The position numbers and the translations under genes were made by a program. This document shows positions 53,611-64,000 of a DNA stretch of 64,000 nt, piece by piece. The number at the start of each line of letters is the position of its first letter. Positions within the stretch are counted from its first letter, which is position 1. Source of the stretch: Guyanagaster necrorhizus (Eukaryota > Basidiomycota > Agaricomycetes > Agaricales > Physalacriaceae); NCBI RefSeq assembly GCF_019112545.1, contig NW_025064959.1:4233-68232 (forward strand), in the 5' to 3' direction. The notes beneath the pieces are model-generated. The model was given only the letters and a program-made list of their open reading frames with translations, did no database searches and was not told the DNA's origin.

Positions 53611-54719
53611 CTGTAGTGGTGGATAGCATGGAAACCCACTTCGTTTCTTTTCCGCGGACAAGGAGGAATAGGCTAACATGGTCATCGAAGTGGGGCAAGA
53701 GAAGAGTCTGTTGATAGAAATTGGAATTAGTACTTGTATTGTTATTCCCATCCATCACCTCGAGAACGTGAAACCCGTTTACTCTGGATCTTCACGGATG
53801 TAGCATGAGTGAAGCAAAGGTCAGACGATGCATCGTCCGCCACCGAACAGTCGTCACAGATTACCATGGATCAAAATGAGCAGCAAGAAAGAGAGAGCCT
53901 CTTATCCGACTCCTTCTCGCAGGCAATCGTCGCCCATAAAGCAATAGACGCCATTGTCTACAAAAAAACATCAGAACACAGACCGGAGAACTGACTGGCC
54001 AATACGCGCCAACGACCGGCAAGCCAGGCTTATTAACCGTCTTCGCCAGGTCCTTCGACGCAACAGCCAACCTCACCACATATACCGTGCCCAAGCAACC
54101 CTATCTATCTTCGGCTCAATAACAGGGAACTCGATGACCAGCGGCGATCCCGAATCAGGGTTATGATATTTCTTCAGCGCGTCGTCCCCACTGAATATGG
54201 ATGTATTGTCACAAGCAAGCGTGACCCGCCGACAGGAAGAACCTATTCCGGTTGAACCACCCGGCATTCTTGGGCTTGAAACGCATGAGCCTGCTACACC
54301 AATCAGCGCCGCTGCCATGGTTGTACTATGGTGACCTTCCTTGGATCGCTGCATCAGTCGGTGGCAAGAACGGAGCAGATGGTGTTCACAATGAGATTCC
54401 CATTAGAGTCCATACGAAGCTGAAAAAGAAAACAAAAAGTTGACGTTTTCCTTGCCATAAATGAAATGCGAGGTGACCCCCACATTTCCCATGACACAAG
54501 GGCGGGACGGGCACTTCTGATGCATAGTAGGTTCGACATGCTGACGGGATCATAAGTCAGATTGCGAACGCCTTAATAAAATTGTCCTATCGGTCTATCA
54601 AGGCCCTAATGGAAGCAGACACTGCTTTTGCCTCAGCGTATAATGATGGGTCTTAGCAGCCGTCGATTCGAAAAAAAAAGGAACCCAACGTTCGATTACG
54701 GCCTAATGATACACTGAAA
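53611..54719 (-). other. Unresolved coding-like fragments
   Basis: Minus frames 54,073-54,354 (NTSIFSGDDALKKYHNPDSG, SPLVIEFPVIEPKIDRVAW) and 54,354-54,539 (LRMDSNGNLIVNTICSVLAT) look protein-like and may belong to one gene with introns, but no start or family could be fixed. Confidence 0.3.
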
Positions 54720-55013
54720 TCAGAGTACGCCACACAGCGCACCTATAACACTGAGCACCACCACGACCATAGGAACTCTTCCTTCTCGTTCACCGCCAGT
54801 CCAAAGGCAAGTCCCCGCAGCCTTCTGATGCACCACAGTCGTCGTGGCCGGTACAGCCACTTCGGTCGTACCATTCGGCAGAACCTCATCTTCAGTCGAT
54901 ACATACACGGGCTCCATGATCACCGGTGTATACGTCGCAATGTATTCCTCATAACATGGCGCTTGAACAGGATTAGCCCCAAGAAGAGTAGTAAGGTTTC
55001 CCGTAGCTAACAA
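54720..55013 (-). pseudogene. C-terminal fragment of a GPI-type surface protein
   Basis: The frame reads CYEEYIATYTPVIMEPVYVS, TEVAVPATTTVVHQKAAG, and ends with the hydrophobic VPMVVVVLSVIGALCGVL: a Thr/Val-rich stalk and a terminal hydrophobic tail as in GPI-anchored proteins. There is no signal peptide; the CpG-poor block begins right upstream (55,020), so the N-terminal part has probably been replaced. Confidence 0.45.
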
Positions 55014-55019
55014 GCATGC

Positions 55020-56530
55020 TCAGGTTGATAGGGAAAAAAAGGGAGCGAGGGACAGGACATACTGATCTCATCAACAGTATTCGAAATATAACACTGCACA
55101 TCTTGATCAATGGTAAAGGTTCCTGCAGCAACACAGCAGGAAGGGTCACCATATGGGTTGCAGTGGCACTAATTGATGGCTTTTTGCAGGACTCCAGACT
55201 CCCAGCTATTAAAAATGTCAGTATGGTAATCATAGCCAGTTGGATTGCCATTGGAGAATCTGCAAGCAGATAAAAAGACTGAGAACAGAAAGATGGCATG
55301 GGTATCCTCACACAAAAGGCTGTCAAGGTGTCATAGTGTCACTCTGTTGATCCTGGAACTCTTGAGTGACTCAGTATACCTGTAACAGTCAATGGGCTGT
55401 AATTACTACAATGATGTGGGCACATTTACCTCCATGAATATCTGTGGAAGAGTGACAGGATACTTTGGGTCATTACATGTCTCATTGTCTGGCCCCCATT
55501 GAAAGAAAGGCAACATGAGATTTGTGATCTTTAGAGTGTACATTCTGTAAGATATCAGTTTGGTTTACACCTGAGTGACCTTCTGTATCTTTCCATCCAA
55601 ACAGCTTGGAAAGTTCTGCCTCAAATGAAATTAGCAGATGCTATTGAATTTGTCTAACCATAAACATACAATTTGTGATCATATACCAGATGTGCAGTCC
55701 TGATTGATGGGAAGCTCATTGTACTTGGTTGATACACTATCAAAGTTGAACCAAAAGGTAATAGTTTCTATGTGAAGCCGGATGCATTGAGAGTGCAAAG
55801 GTTAGGATCTCCTGTAAGGTGTTATCAGCAAATGCAGATGAGAGACAGATGAGATACAGACCAGAGATCATCTTAAACTGCATAGCCATGTCAGAATTCA
55901 CAGTGTGAGAATGGAGATGAATAGCAGACTCACGTCATCAGGAAATGGGATTGTTAAAGAGAAATTGTCACTGAAGAGGTAGTCTGCATGATATGTCAGT
56001 GGGTGAACATTCATGAGACAAGTCCAAGTATATCTTAAAGTAGGGTTAATAGGAAGATATAGCATAGTCAATGGGTATGCATATCACAGCACTCTCATTC
56101 ACAGTAACAAATGATCCATCATTTTTCCTGCAGGCAAAGATATGTCATTCAGTGTCCAGGCTGGAGAAGCATGAAGCACACTTACTACCAGAAAAGATGA
56201 TTTCAATGTTTGGATTAGAAGAAATCCCAAAGCACCATGTGAAAAAGACATACTAGATACCAATAATCACTCTTATCTTCCTGAATGGGTAACAATGTAC
56301 ATTTACTATCTTGCAAATTGGCTGTTGACATGTTTAAGCTAAAGCAACTTTCTCCTAGTACTGCTTGCCTTCAGAAAAAGAAAGCAGATTGAAGGAGGTA
56401 GGGTCAGACCAGAATGAACATGAGATCCCACCATCCCTGGGTATTGAATAGGATCCATTCGTTGTATTGTCAGAACATTATCTGCCACCATGAAATACAT
56501 GAGCCTCTGAAACTGAACAGGTGAGAAATG
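55020..56530. repeat. CpG-depleted repeat block (about 1.5 kb)
   Basis: Only about four CG are visible (near 55,045, 55,780, 55,935, 56,459). No recognisable coding sequence. Boundaries with CpG-normal DNA are sharp on both sides. Confidence 0.55.
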
Positions 56531-56539
56531 AAACAAACC

Positions 56540-57186
56540 CGCGGCCATCAACCAGCATGAGCACAGATCTGGGATCCAGGAAAGGGAAAAGAAAGAGAAA
56601 ATCATTACGGTCATGATGACAGAAGGGGAAAAAGGCGGCATACGATACACAAGCTCGTGGAAACAATGAAGACAATGATTTTGTTCCTCAAAATAGTATC
56701 AGATTCACACGTATAGCCATCGATTTCTCTGCCGCGGAGGTGCCGCGGTATTGACCTCCACTCTTTCTCCTTCTGATCATCTCCGCCACACAATTTTCTC
56801 AACGCAATGTCATTCCAGCCGCTGAACGTCCCGTGGATTCCTTTATTTCCCTGAAACGTGGCTAAACGAGATACGGCGGTCGACCGTCATTCTGGGTCTT
56901 TTTGAAGCAACGATTGACAGCACAAATTCTCCAAACAGACGAACATTCATTTCGTTGCGTTGCAAAGGCTACCGAAAGTATCGGATTCGGACATTCTCCT
57001 GTTTACATTCCTCGGCCCCTCGGCCCGCATGGCATGTTTCCGCCAAGGACTTCACTGTCAGGGCCAACACAACATCATGCGGATTTATTGTCTGTCGCTG
57101 CCGGGAGACTACACTCACAGTTAAATACCTCAGTACAAGTCTCTCTCTCATCTCTCCCTCTCCGATTCACGTCGCTCCTTTTCTAG
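56540..57186 (+). other. Upstream region of the kinase-like gene
   Basis: CpG-normal, no gene recognised. A TTAAATACC box at about 57,121 lies some 65 bp before the ATG and could serve as a weak TATA element. Confidence 0.3.
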
Positions 57187-58164
57187 ATGGTTTCAGATCC
57201 AACCTCGCTCGAGCGGATGCACCAGCTATATCACCTCCCCGTCATACCTCTGCCTGACGAACTCAGCGATCCAGATACTCTATATCACCCCAATGCTCAC
57301 TTCGAGCTGCATACCTGCTCCCCTCCACGAAGCCCCCATCACGACCAATGCATGTACACCGAAGACTCCCTCCGCCTCGAGAAAACCGCCGGCCTCTATG
57401 CGGCCTCCATGACCCACCGTATATCTCTCCCCACATATGCACACCCCTCATCACCAATAGTCTTGCGCGAAAAGCTCTGTGGCGGTTTCCGCGAGGGACG
57501 CGTTACTCACGTATGGACTGCTACCAGGGCTGGAGAGACGGTTATCGCGAAAATATTCGACCCTCTCTACTTCATAGATCCCTACGAAGGCACAGACCCA
57601 TTCCCATTCGTCGATCTCTCCGTATCCCGCGAAGTCGAAGCATACCACAGGCTCGAGCCTCTCCAGGGCACGCGCGTCCCGCGGTTTCTCGGGCTATTCG
57701 TCTCACCCCTACCCACACAGGGCAATCGCACGGTATACGTCCTCTTACTCGAACACGTTGCAGGCCAGGACGTCCGCTACCTCGTCCCTCCTCCAACATC
57801 AGATTCCGATCCAGACAAAGTCGAAAACCTCTGTTCGGCCCACCGTTCTGCGATCGTGGATTCAGCAGTGAACGTCTTTTTCGACATACTCATGTGTGGT
57901 GTGAAGCAGCGCGACATGGCACCGAGGAACGTCATCATACGGCCTCCGAGACATCGTGGAGACGCGTTTTGCGCCAAGGAAGACTGTCCCGTGCGGTTTT
58001 CAGTCGACGCCAGTAATGTGGAGAGTGTGATGATTGATTTTGAGGGATCGGAACTTTGGGACCCAGATCACGAGTTCTACGATCAGCAGACCAGGGAGAG
58101 AGAGATGCATTCGCTGAGGGAAGATTTCTTGGAGGATTGGTGGTATGGAAAGTACGGCATATGA
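57187..58164 (+). CDS. Protein kinase-like fold protein, single exon
   Basis: 325 residues. Kinase-like landmarks: GGFREGRVTHVWTA (glycine-loop region), TVIAKIFDPLYF (Lys), SREVEAYHRL (Glu), VYVLLLEHVAGQDV (hinge), GVKQRDMAPRNVII (catalytic loop with Asp and Asn, QRD in place of HRD), VMIDFEGSELW (DFE in place of DFG). The protein ends shortly after, so most of the C-lobe helices are missing or reduced, as in the small kinase-like proteins abundant in mushrooms. Activity is doubtful but key Lys, Asp and Asn are present. Introns are absent. ATG at 57,187 directly follows an in-frame stop, which supports the start. Confidence 0.75.
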   Translation: MVSDPTSLERMHQLYHLPVIPLPDELSDPDTLYHPNAHFELHTCSPPRSPHHDQCMYTEDSLRLEKTAGLYAASMTHRISLPTYAHPSSPIVLREKLCGGFREGRVTHVWTATRAGETVIAKIFDPLYFIDPYEGTDPFPFVDLSVSREVEAYHRLEPLQGTRVPRFLGLFVSPLPTQGNRTVYVLLLEHVAGQDVRYLVPPPTSDSDPDKVENLCSAHRSAIVDSAVNVFFDILMCGVKQRDMAPRNVIIRPPRHRGDAFCAKEDCPVRFSVDASNVESVMIDFEGSELWDPDHEFYDQQTREREMHSLREDFLEDWWYGKYGI

Positions 58165-58872
58165 GTTATCACATTGCACCTATCCAATCTTTGTTTTTTA
58201 GGACTATTTTTTCAACCTTAAAAACATACCCGCCCTAGTAGTGACGATTATCCAGAGGCAGGAAGACAATAGTCTCCAGGCCGACGGGTCTATGCGCTGT
58301 GGGCTTTGACCCCACCTTATTCTCGGGAGCCCCCATGGGAAATCGTTTATTTGAGTTACGCTGTCACACTGTGATGGTTGCCGTTCTAGGTTTACCACGT
58401 GTTGCGTCCACTTTTCCAGAAAAAGCCACATCTCTAGGTCCCTGTAGTAGTAGCTTGACCGCGGTCTCAGAACATATTCTGTCTACGAAATCAAAAGAGT
58501 ACCAGCGCGATACCTTTATTTTCTCAACGCACTTTACCAGCTCAGCTCCTTGTTGGTGAGTATCGGATCACTTGAACCGTTACGAGTCACGCGCCGACGA
58601 ACGCAACTTGTTTTCAGGGTTAAACCAGCGTCTAACACCAGTCAACAGCACGACTTTGCAACTCCTAAAGCCCCATAGCAAACCCTTCCATCTCCGTCCC
58701 CTAATGGTATAAAGCCCAACGGTCCCCCCATCCCCGCGAACTCGACAGAACCGCTCCCGACAGGAAATTGCGGCTGGTATGACTCAGGTTAGGCCCTGCT
58801 GGCAACATCGTTGCATTATACTAACACTCTACAGATAACGTCGAAGCAACTTTTTTCCCCACGATTACGACT
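58165..58872. other. Intergenic, no gene recognised
   Basis: Short frames only. The stretch before 58,873 probably holds the promoter of the next gene. Confidence 0.35.
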
Positions 58873-59924
58873 ATGCCCAATCCTACTTCTTTTGCAGCCA
58901 TGGAATCGATTTGGACAGAACTTCCTGATCAGGGGACAATAGTATGTTCCTTTATATTTTCTGATCCTCCGAGCCAGCCTCTTCCTGTAGTTTGCCGTGA
59001 TACCGTCAGTGGCGTACGCAGTTCATCAAAAAGACAGGCACCGATGCTTCGTTACTGGAACTGCATTGATTTAGTATGGATGTTTCCGCCTCCTACACTG
59101 GCTTGGTACGGCCAAAGTTTATATTTCGATGTTTGCACTGATGTGATGTGTGCCTTACTACCAGTCTCTTTATCCGCCGCTGAAGGAAAATTACGAGCCT
59201 ATATTAGAGTTCTTCGAAACCGCTTCTAATGCCGCATTCCTGCACAAGGACCTCATCCCTTTTTCCCTCGACAATGCTTTCAGCGTTGACGTCGACATAA
59301 GCATACTTCCAGTGTACCCTCAGCTTCAGAACTGATTACAAAGACCTCAGGATGATCATCGCGTTTAAATCTTTCGCGATATCGGGCCCGCTCAAAACCT
59401 TTTTCCGCCCCATCTCAGAGTCTTCCCCAATGAGGGGCTGGTACCTCAGAGAATATTTTCGGAACTCTCTCAAAGTAAATATTCGCTATAGAGACATTTG
59501 CGAAGATTATCCATTCCATGCAGTTATTGACATGATGAATGATCTCCGGGTCGCATGGTGTGGCAGCGGCGAGGAAGCACTTGAACTGGCACCGATGACG
59601 GATCCTCGATGGCAAACCGTTATCGAAAAATCTATGGGAGAACAGATTGTAACCCCGTTCTATGGAATGCAATTACTTCGCATATTTGTGGGTGCGCAAT
59701 TTTCACAGAAATATTCTGTGGAGAAGAACACAAAGACTGCTGACATCATCGTCTTCGTATTCCACCAGAGCTTCCCTTCGGATACCTTGGGCTTCAGATC
59801 TCCAGCGAAAATATTCACGCTAGCCACCAACCGTAAGCGACTTTCCTTCGCCGTCGCAGCTGCCGCGGTAGGAGACCAAAGCTGGTGCATTGATCATATT
59901 TCTGGGGCCTTATTTCTACGCTAG
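58873..59924 (+). CDS. Hypothetical protein(s), two coding stretches
   Basis: From ATG at 58,873: MPNPTSFAAMESIWTELPD then a GTATGT donor. After introns an exon (from about 59,162) reads SLYPPLKENYEPILEFFETA and DLIPFSLDNAFSVDVDISIL to a stop near 59,335. A separate frame from 59,352 reads PMRGWYLREYFRNSLKVNIR and FHAVIDMMNDLRVAWCGSGE, with TADIIVFVFHQSFPSDTLGF near the end, stop at 59,924. The two may be one gene joined by an intron or two neighbours. Composition is protein-like; no family recognised. Repeat R3 follows directly. Confidence 0.4.
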
Positions 59925-59934
59925 GAGTGTAGTG

Positions 59935-60045
59935 CGCGGTCCGGATCCTCAGTGATCATCACGACAGCGTAATACCTGTAGCTAGAACCGAAACTACCGC
60001 TAGCCATTCCCCATTCCCTCTTCTTCGACATTGCGATATGTCCCC
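59935..60045 (+). repeat. Dispersed repeat R3, copy 3 (shorter)
   Basis: GCGCGGTCCGGATCC, CTGTAGCTAGAACCGAAACT, CGCTAGCCATTCC and CATTCCCTCTTCTTCGACAT correspond to the R3 boxes at 27.1 and 53.5 kb. Confidence 0.5.
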
Positions 60046-61553
60046 GACGTATTTGACGATGGCGAACAGAGACTTACATTAATTTATGGGAGCATGACAC
60101 CAAGGTTTGTGTTCCTTTGCTTCTAGAACATCAGCTCATTCACTCTTTAGCAGGTTCATGGAAGGTCTTGTGGGTTGCTCGTTCTCATTGTAATCCTGTT
60201 CAACTTCTTATTGATTCCATGATAGATTCCTCGTAACCATTGATTGTGTCCTTGCTCTTTCACCGTTCACCTCGCATTTGAGGTCGATACGAACTCTGAT
60301 GGGGGGTGGCATAGGAGGAGATGGCAAAACAAAAGAGACCCTGCTGGTGACAGGTGTCCGCTCTTTGTTCGGATTGACAAGTTTTTATCCACCAGTACGG
60401 ACAATTCCGGCAGGTCCCCAGAGCGTATTACCCTTATTTTCACCCAAGATTCTACCAGGTAAGGCATTTCCTGTTTTCTTCTCTTGCTCAGCTCACGGAA
60501 ATAATCCAATGGTTCTGTCGTCCTTTCGTCGAGGCTTTCGTTTCAGGTCCGACGAAACATCGGTCTCGTCCTTTTCACCTTCATTTATTCCGGACTACGC
60601 ACAACCCACAATCTTTTCCTCAACCTTCGACGTCCTCTCTTTGGATGAGTCCTCCATGGCTTCCTCCTCGGACCACAGTTCTTGATGCAGTGGTCAATCC
60701 TTCTCTGAACGTCCAGACTAGCGGTGGAATCAACGAGCGGATCGGAAGGTGCGTCCCTAGATGATATCTAAAACGCTAACTGTTAACATGTAATTTTGAA
60801 AGCTCAAATTACAGATGGAGTACCGAGAAGTGACAACAAAGGGAATTCGAATGAAATACTATGACATCATAGGGCCTCGGTACGAGCGATGGTAATTGAT
60901 ATAGAGAGATAAGACGATCAGCAAAGAGAAGGACAAGCGCCGGACATAGAATTCTCAGAGTGCGAGCGACCGGCTGCCAAGATTTCGGAATGGTGCCCGT
61001 GTTCCGTTGGTTGATCATTACTAATGATATCAAATGGGGTCACGCTCTTCGTTGGCAGCATTCCAGAATCGAGACGCGTTTAGAGACAAGGAAGAATCCG
61101 ATATTTCTGCTGTGAAAGACATCAGCTTGAGGCGTACATACAACATCCGACATTCGTGTTAATGGCCAAGATCTGTATCATGATGGAGCTGCAGAGGGAT
61201 CGATCCATCACGGCCGCCGTGGAAGTCTCCGATAAAGATAAGACAGAGAAAATGTGGCGCCCATTGTCGTAAAAGCTTGAACGACGCGTCGGTCAGTGAG
61301 TCACGGGCAATATCACTAAGACGCGGTCACGTCTGATCACGGGTCCTTAGTCACTCTTCTTTGTCATAACATCCTTCAGGCGATCTTAGTTTCAGCGGAG
61401 CCAAAACGAATTTTCCGCAACCTTTTTACCCGTCACATCGCCTCATTTGGATAGTATTAGACTCAATATTCCTGTCGCCAAATAGCGCGACCAATACGTC
61501 AAAAAGCCATTCCTTCCTCTTTCCACCCATCATCCACCACCGCCCGTTCGCCC
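60046..61553. other. Intergenic, no gene recognised
   Basis: The plus frame 60,278-60,685 is Ser/Pro/Phe-rich without motif. From 61.3 kb on probably the peroxiredoxin promoter. Confidence 0.35.
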
Positions 61554-62450
61554 ATGGTTGCCTTCGTCCAACGTCCCGCTCCCACTTTCAAAGCTGCCGC
61601 CGTCGTCGATGGTCTTTTCGAGGATGTCTCTTTGACAGATTACATCGGTCAATGGTACGAGCCCTTTCAATTCTTTCCCCGGAAGCGATAACGAATCGAT
61701 CTTAGGGTCGTCCTCTTCTTCTACCCTATGTACGCACATATCCGTCTCTCTTATCTCGAGTCTGAACGACAGTCAGGGACTTCACATTTGTCTGCCCTAC
61801 CGAAATCCTGGCCTTCAACGACGCCCTAGACGAGTTCACGGCCCTCGACACCAAGGTTCTCGGTGCGTTTGTCTTTGTCACATGGAGAAAATTCCCACTT
61901 CATTTCGTTATTGACATCCAGGCGTGTCCACCGACTCACAGCACTCTCACTTTGCCTGGGCCAACCAGCCCCGCAAGGAGGGCGGGCTCGGTCCCGACCT
62001 CAAACTGACCCTCATCGCCGACCGAAATATGTCCATCTCGCGCGATTACGGCGTCCTTCTCGAGGAGGAAGGCATCGCTCTCCGCGGCCTCTTTATCATC
62101 GACCCCAAGGGTATCCTCAGGTATTTCGCCACCCCTACATATTATTTCTCGTACCCCGTTTTATTGACGTCTCGTCTCTAGGCAAATCACTGTCAATGAT
62201 CTCCCTGTCGGGCGTTCCGTCGACGAGACCATTCGTCTCATCAAAGCTTTCCAATTCACCGTGCGTTATCCAAAAAAACACTTTACCATCGTCATCTTAT
62301 CACATCTTTGTTTAGGACAAATACGGAGAAGTTTGCCCTGCTAACTGGCATGAAGGCGACAAGACGATGAAGGCTGATCCAAAGGGATCTAAGGAGTACT
62401 TTTCGGCAGTGGGTGGTGATGGTCCGAACAAGCGTGCGCGTCAGGCTTAA
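61554..62450 (+). CDS. TSA1: Two-cysteine peroxiredoxin (thioredoxin peroxidase)
   Basis: Reduces hydrogen peroxide using thioredoxin; cytosolic. ATG at 61,554 opens [20 protein letters not shown]. Exon 1 ends IGQ with W split by a GTACGA...TTAG intron, giving [10 protein letters not shown] second intron splits ATG and leads to [15 protein letters not shown] with the peroxidatic Cys. Later exons give [39 protein letters not shown], then [34 protein letters not shown], and finally [13 protein letters not shown] with the resolving Cys, ending [15 protein letters not shown] and TAA at 62,450. Length and both Cys fit the family; intact. Confidence 0.93.
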
Positions 62451-62819
62451 TCGCAGCTAAACGCAGGAGAGGAGTATCAGTAAGAGGAAAGTGGAATCTT
62501 AGACGGCGGCATAGGTCTAGATCGACGTTATCTCAACTCAATGTTCTTCTGTTCCCGTTGTATGATTATCCTTCTGTTAATGGCCATACTACAAAGTATT
62601 GCAGATCTCGCTGTCGCTTATTATATGCACAAATACATTATTTCTGTTTCCGATTCATTGTAGTAATTTCGCATTAAAGTTCTGTACCTGAGCCAATAAC
62701 CCTGCAGACAAAACGGTATGGAGATTTCAAAGAAACCAGATGCGCACGGTCCACTATAACATCGAAAACGAAGTTTCAGGATGTTAGTAAATCTATCTGT
62801 CTTCAATGCAACGTCCCCT
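62451..62819. other. Convergent intergenic region
   Basis: Lies between the 3' ends of the peroxiredoxin and the SNG1-like gene. No ORF of note; AT-rich terminator-like DNA. Confidence 0.4.
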
Positions 62820-64000
62820 CTAAGGCCTCGCTCCCTTCTCCCCTTCTTCTCTCAACGCTGTCGTCTCCGACACGGCCTTCCGTCGCATAAACCACTGGAA
62901 TGTCGGAAGCGTGATCATCGAAATCACCGTCCACGCGATAAGGATCCCAAAATGCAGGCCCACTAGGCCTCTCAAACATCAGTGACCAACGGGAGATATC
63001 CGTGCTGCCGGAAAAAAAAAACTCACACTCGTTCTTCGTTCCGAATAATATAGTCCGCATAGCGCCAGAGACATTGTAAAACGGCATCGCATAGCCATAC
63101 CGATAGATATTGGGAAGCACAGCGAGGGGCATGAAGCATACGGATACATTACCTTTAAAGGAGTTCGCGTCAAACAATGGCGGAAAGAAAGAGGAGGTGG
63201 GCATTCACATATAATCCACAGAATCAGGAAGAACGGCACGAATCGGACCGTAAGGAGCGTTATCATCGCTTCGAGGGCGAGTCCCACCGAGAGCATACCG
63301 ACGAAATTGACCATCCAGAATATGACAAAGCCTGCCTCTCCAAACCTGGAACATAGCCGGTCAGTAAGGAGGAGAGGGGGGGGGGGGGGGGGGGGAAGGA
63401 CAAGAATGAAGGAGACGGATGCGCACTTGCGTGAGAAGTCGACTTGGAAGGCTCTGCTAAGGAGAGAGTAAAACAGGGAGATCATAAAGTATGCAATGAA
63501 CACCGAGGTGAGCCGAACCCGAATGAGGGACCCAGTGGTTAATTTGGTTTCGAGGCCAGATACTTCTCGCGCAGATGCTCCGATCATCTACGTGGAAGGA
63601 GACTTTAATTCTTGTGTTGAGAATTAGTTGTAGAACGAAAGTTACGCACGACGATGAAGAATGATAGAATCAGTAGGTAGATTAGACCAACGAATGTGAT
63701 AGCGCTAGCACTAGAAGACAAAAAAATGAGCACAATTCGGAATGACACAGAAGTAGAAAGACACCTACACTGGTATATCGAATGGTACGAGGTTGTCCGT
63801 AGTATAGCTTATAGGCTCGGTTAAAATCTGTGGCGCCGAACTGGCTATCGAGGATAGTGATGAAGACGAGGCCATTTGTGCCACGAATTGTTGTGCATAT
63901 TCCTGGCATATATCAATTAGGAGAGGTTCGACAGACGGCAGTATCAATGAGCGGCTGGTGGACTGACGTCAAGGTGAACAGAGTTAAAAGAAAATTAGAA
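62820..64000 (-). CDS. SNG1/DUF3533-type membrane protein, 5' end beyond the window
   Basis: Multi-pass membrane protein similar to yeast SNG1 (nitrosoguanidine resistance) and related bacterial drug-export permeases. Visible exons: ISYTTDNLVPFDIPV, ASAITFVGLIYLLILSFFIV, MIGASAREVSGLETKL, VFIAYFMISLFYSLLSRAFQ then VDFSRK, FGEAGFVIFWMVNFVGMLSV, MITLLTVRFVPFFLILWII, NVSVCFMPLAVLPNIYRYGY, AMPFYNVSGAMRTILFGTKN, and ILIAWTVISMITLPTFQWFM, with a stop at 62,820. The N-terminal part lies right of base 64,000. Short introns separate the exons; one holds a run of 20 G (plus strand). No break seen in the part available. Confidence 0.8.
63376..63395 (+). repeat. G20 homopolymer in an intron of the SNG1-like gene
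   Basis: Twenty consecutive G on the plus strand (C on the transcribed sense strand), between the exons ending VDFSRK and starting RFGEAGF. Confidence 0.8.

Overview
The window looks like nuclear, subtelomeric DNA of a mushroom-forming basidiomycete (Agaricomycetes). Genes have many short GT-AG introns of about 50-80 bp, and the families seen (Argonaute with an RGG-rich tail, OPT transporter, CYP monooxygenase, F-box proteins, a small secreted Cys protein, a two-cysteine peroxiredoxin, an SNG1-like membrane protein) fit that group. All identities are by motif recognition; no database search was run.

Left end (1-3.7 kb): an endonuclease-less Penelope-like retroelement of the telomere-associated Athena/Coprina type. 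It has a repeated non-coding leader (pLTR, 1-503 and 3195-3692), a reverse transcriptase ORF, an in-frame second ORF directly after one UAG, and short CCCTAA tracts. Each pLTR carries a type I hammerhead ribozyme; paired changes between copies support the fold. A third, decayed leader lies at 34.5 kb, its ribozyme core mutated and its 3' side joined to CCCTAA repeats followed immediately by a truncated gene.

The rest alternates two kinds of DNA. (a) Blocks nearly free of CpG, with no convincing genes (about 3.7-5.8, 12.8-17.4, 24.2-26.3, 29.9-33.3, 55.0-56.5 kb): old repeats altered by cytosine methylation and deamination. (b) CpG-containing islands with genes: Argonaute (6.2-10.3), a membrane protein (11.7-12.6), a kinase-like pseudogene (17.7-18.2), an F-box gene (19.6-20.9) beside a 1 kb strand with almost no T, an inverted pair of Cys-motif paralogues (22.3-23.1 and 27.2-27.9), a secreted protein (28.8-29.6), three consecutive broken genes (thioesterase, reductase, serine carboxypeptidase; 33.6-36.5), an OPT transporter (36.7-39.8), a P450 (45.3-47.5), a single-pass membrane protein (49.2-50.3), an F-box gene (51.4-52.6), a kinase-like gene (57.2-58.2), a peroxiredoxin (61.6-62.5) and a partial SNG1-like gene running off the right edge.

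Two 217-bp solo LTRs with perfect 5-bp target duplications (22,011 and 34,286) and several dispersed repeats tie the islands together. There is no operon logic; the common theme is repeated subtelomeric insertion, duplication and decay, with an apparently intact RNA-silencing gene in its midst.
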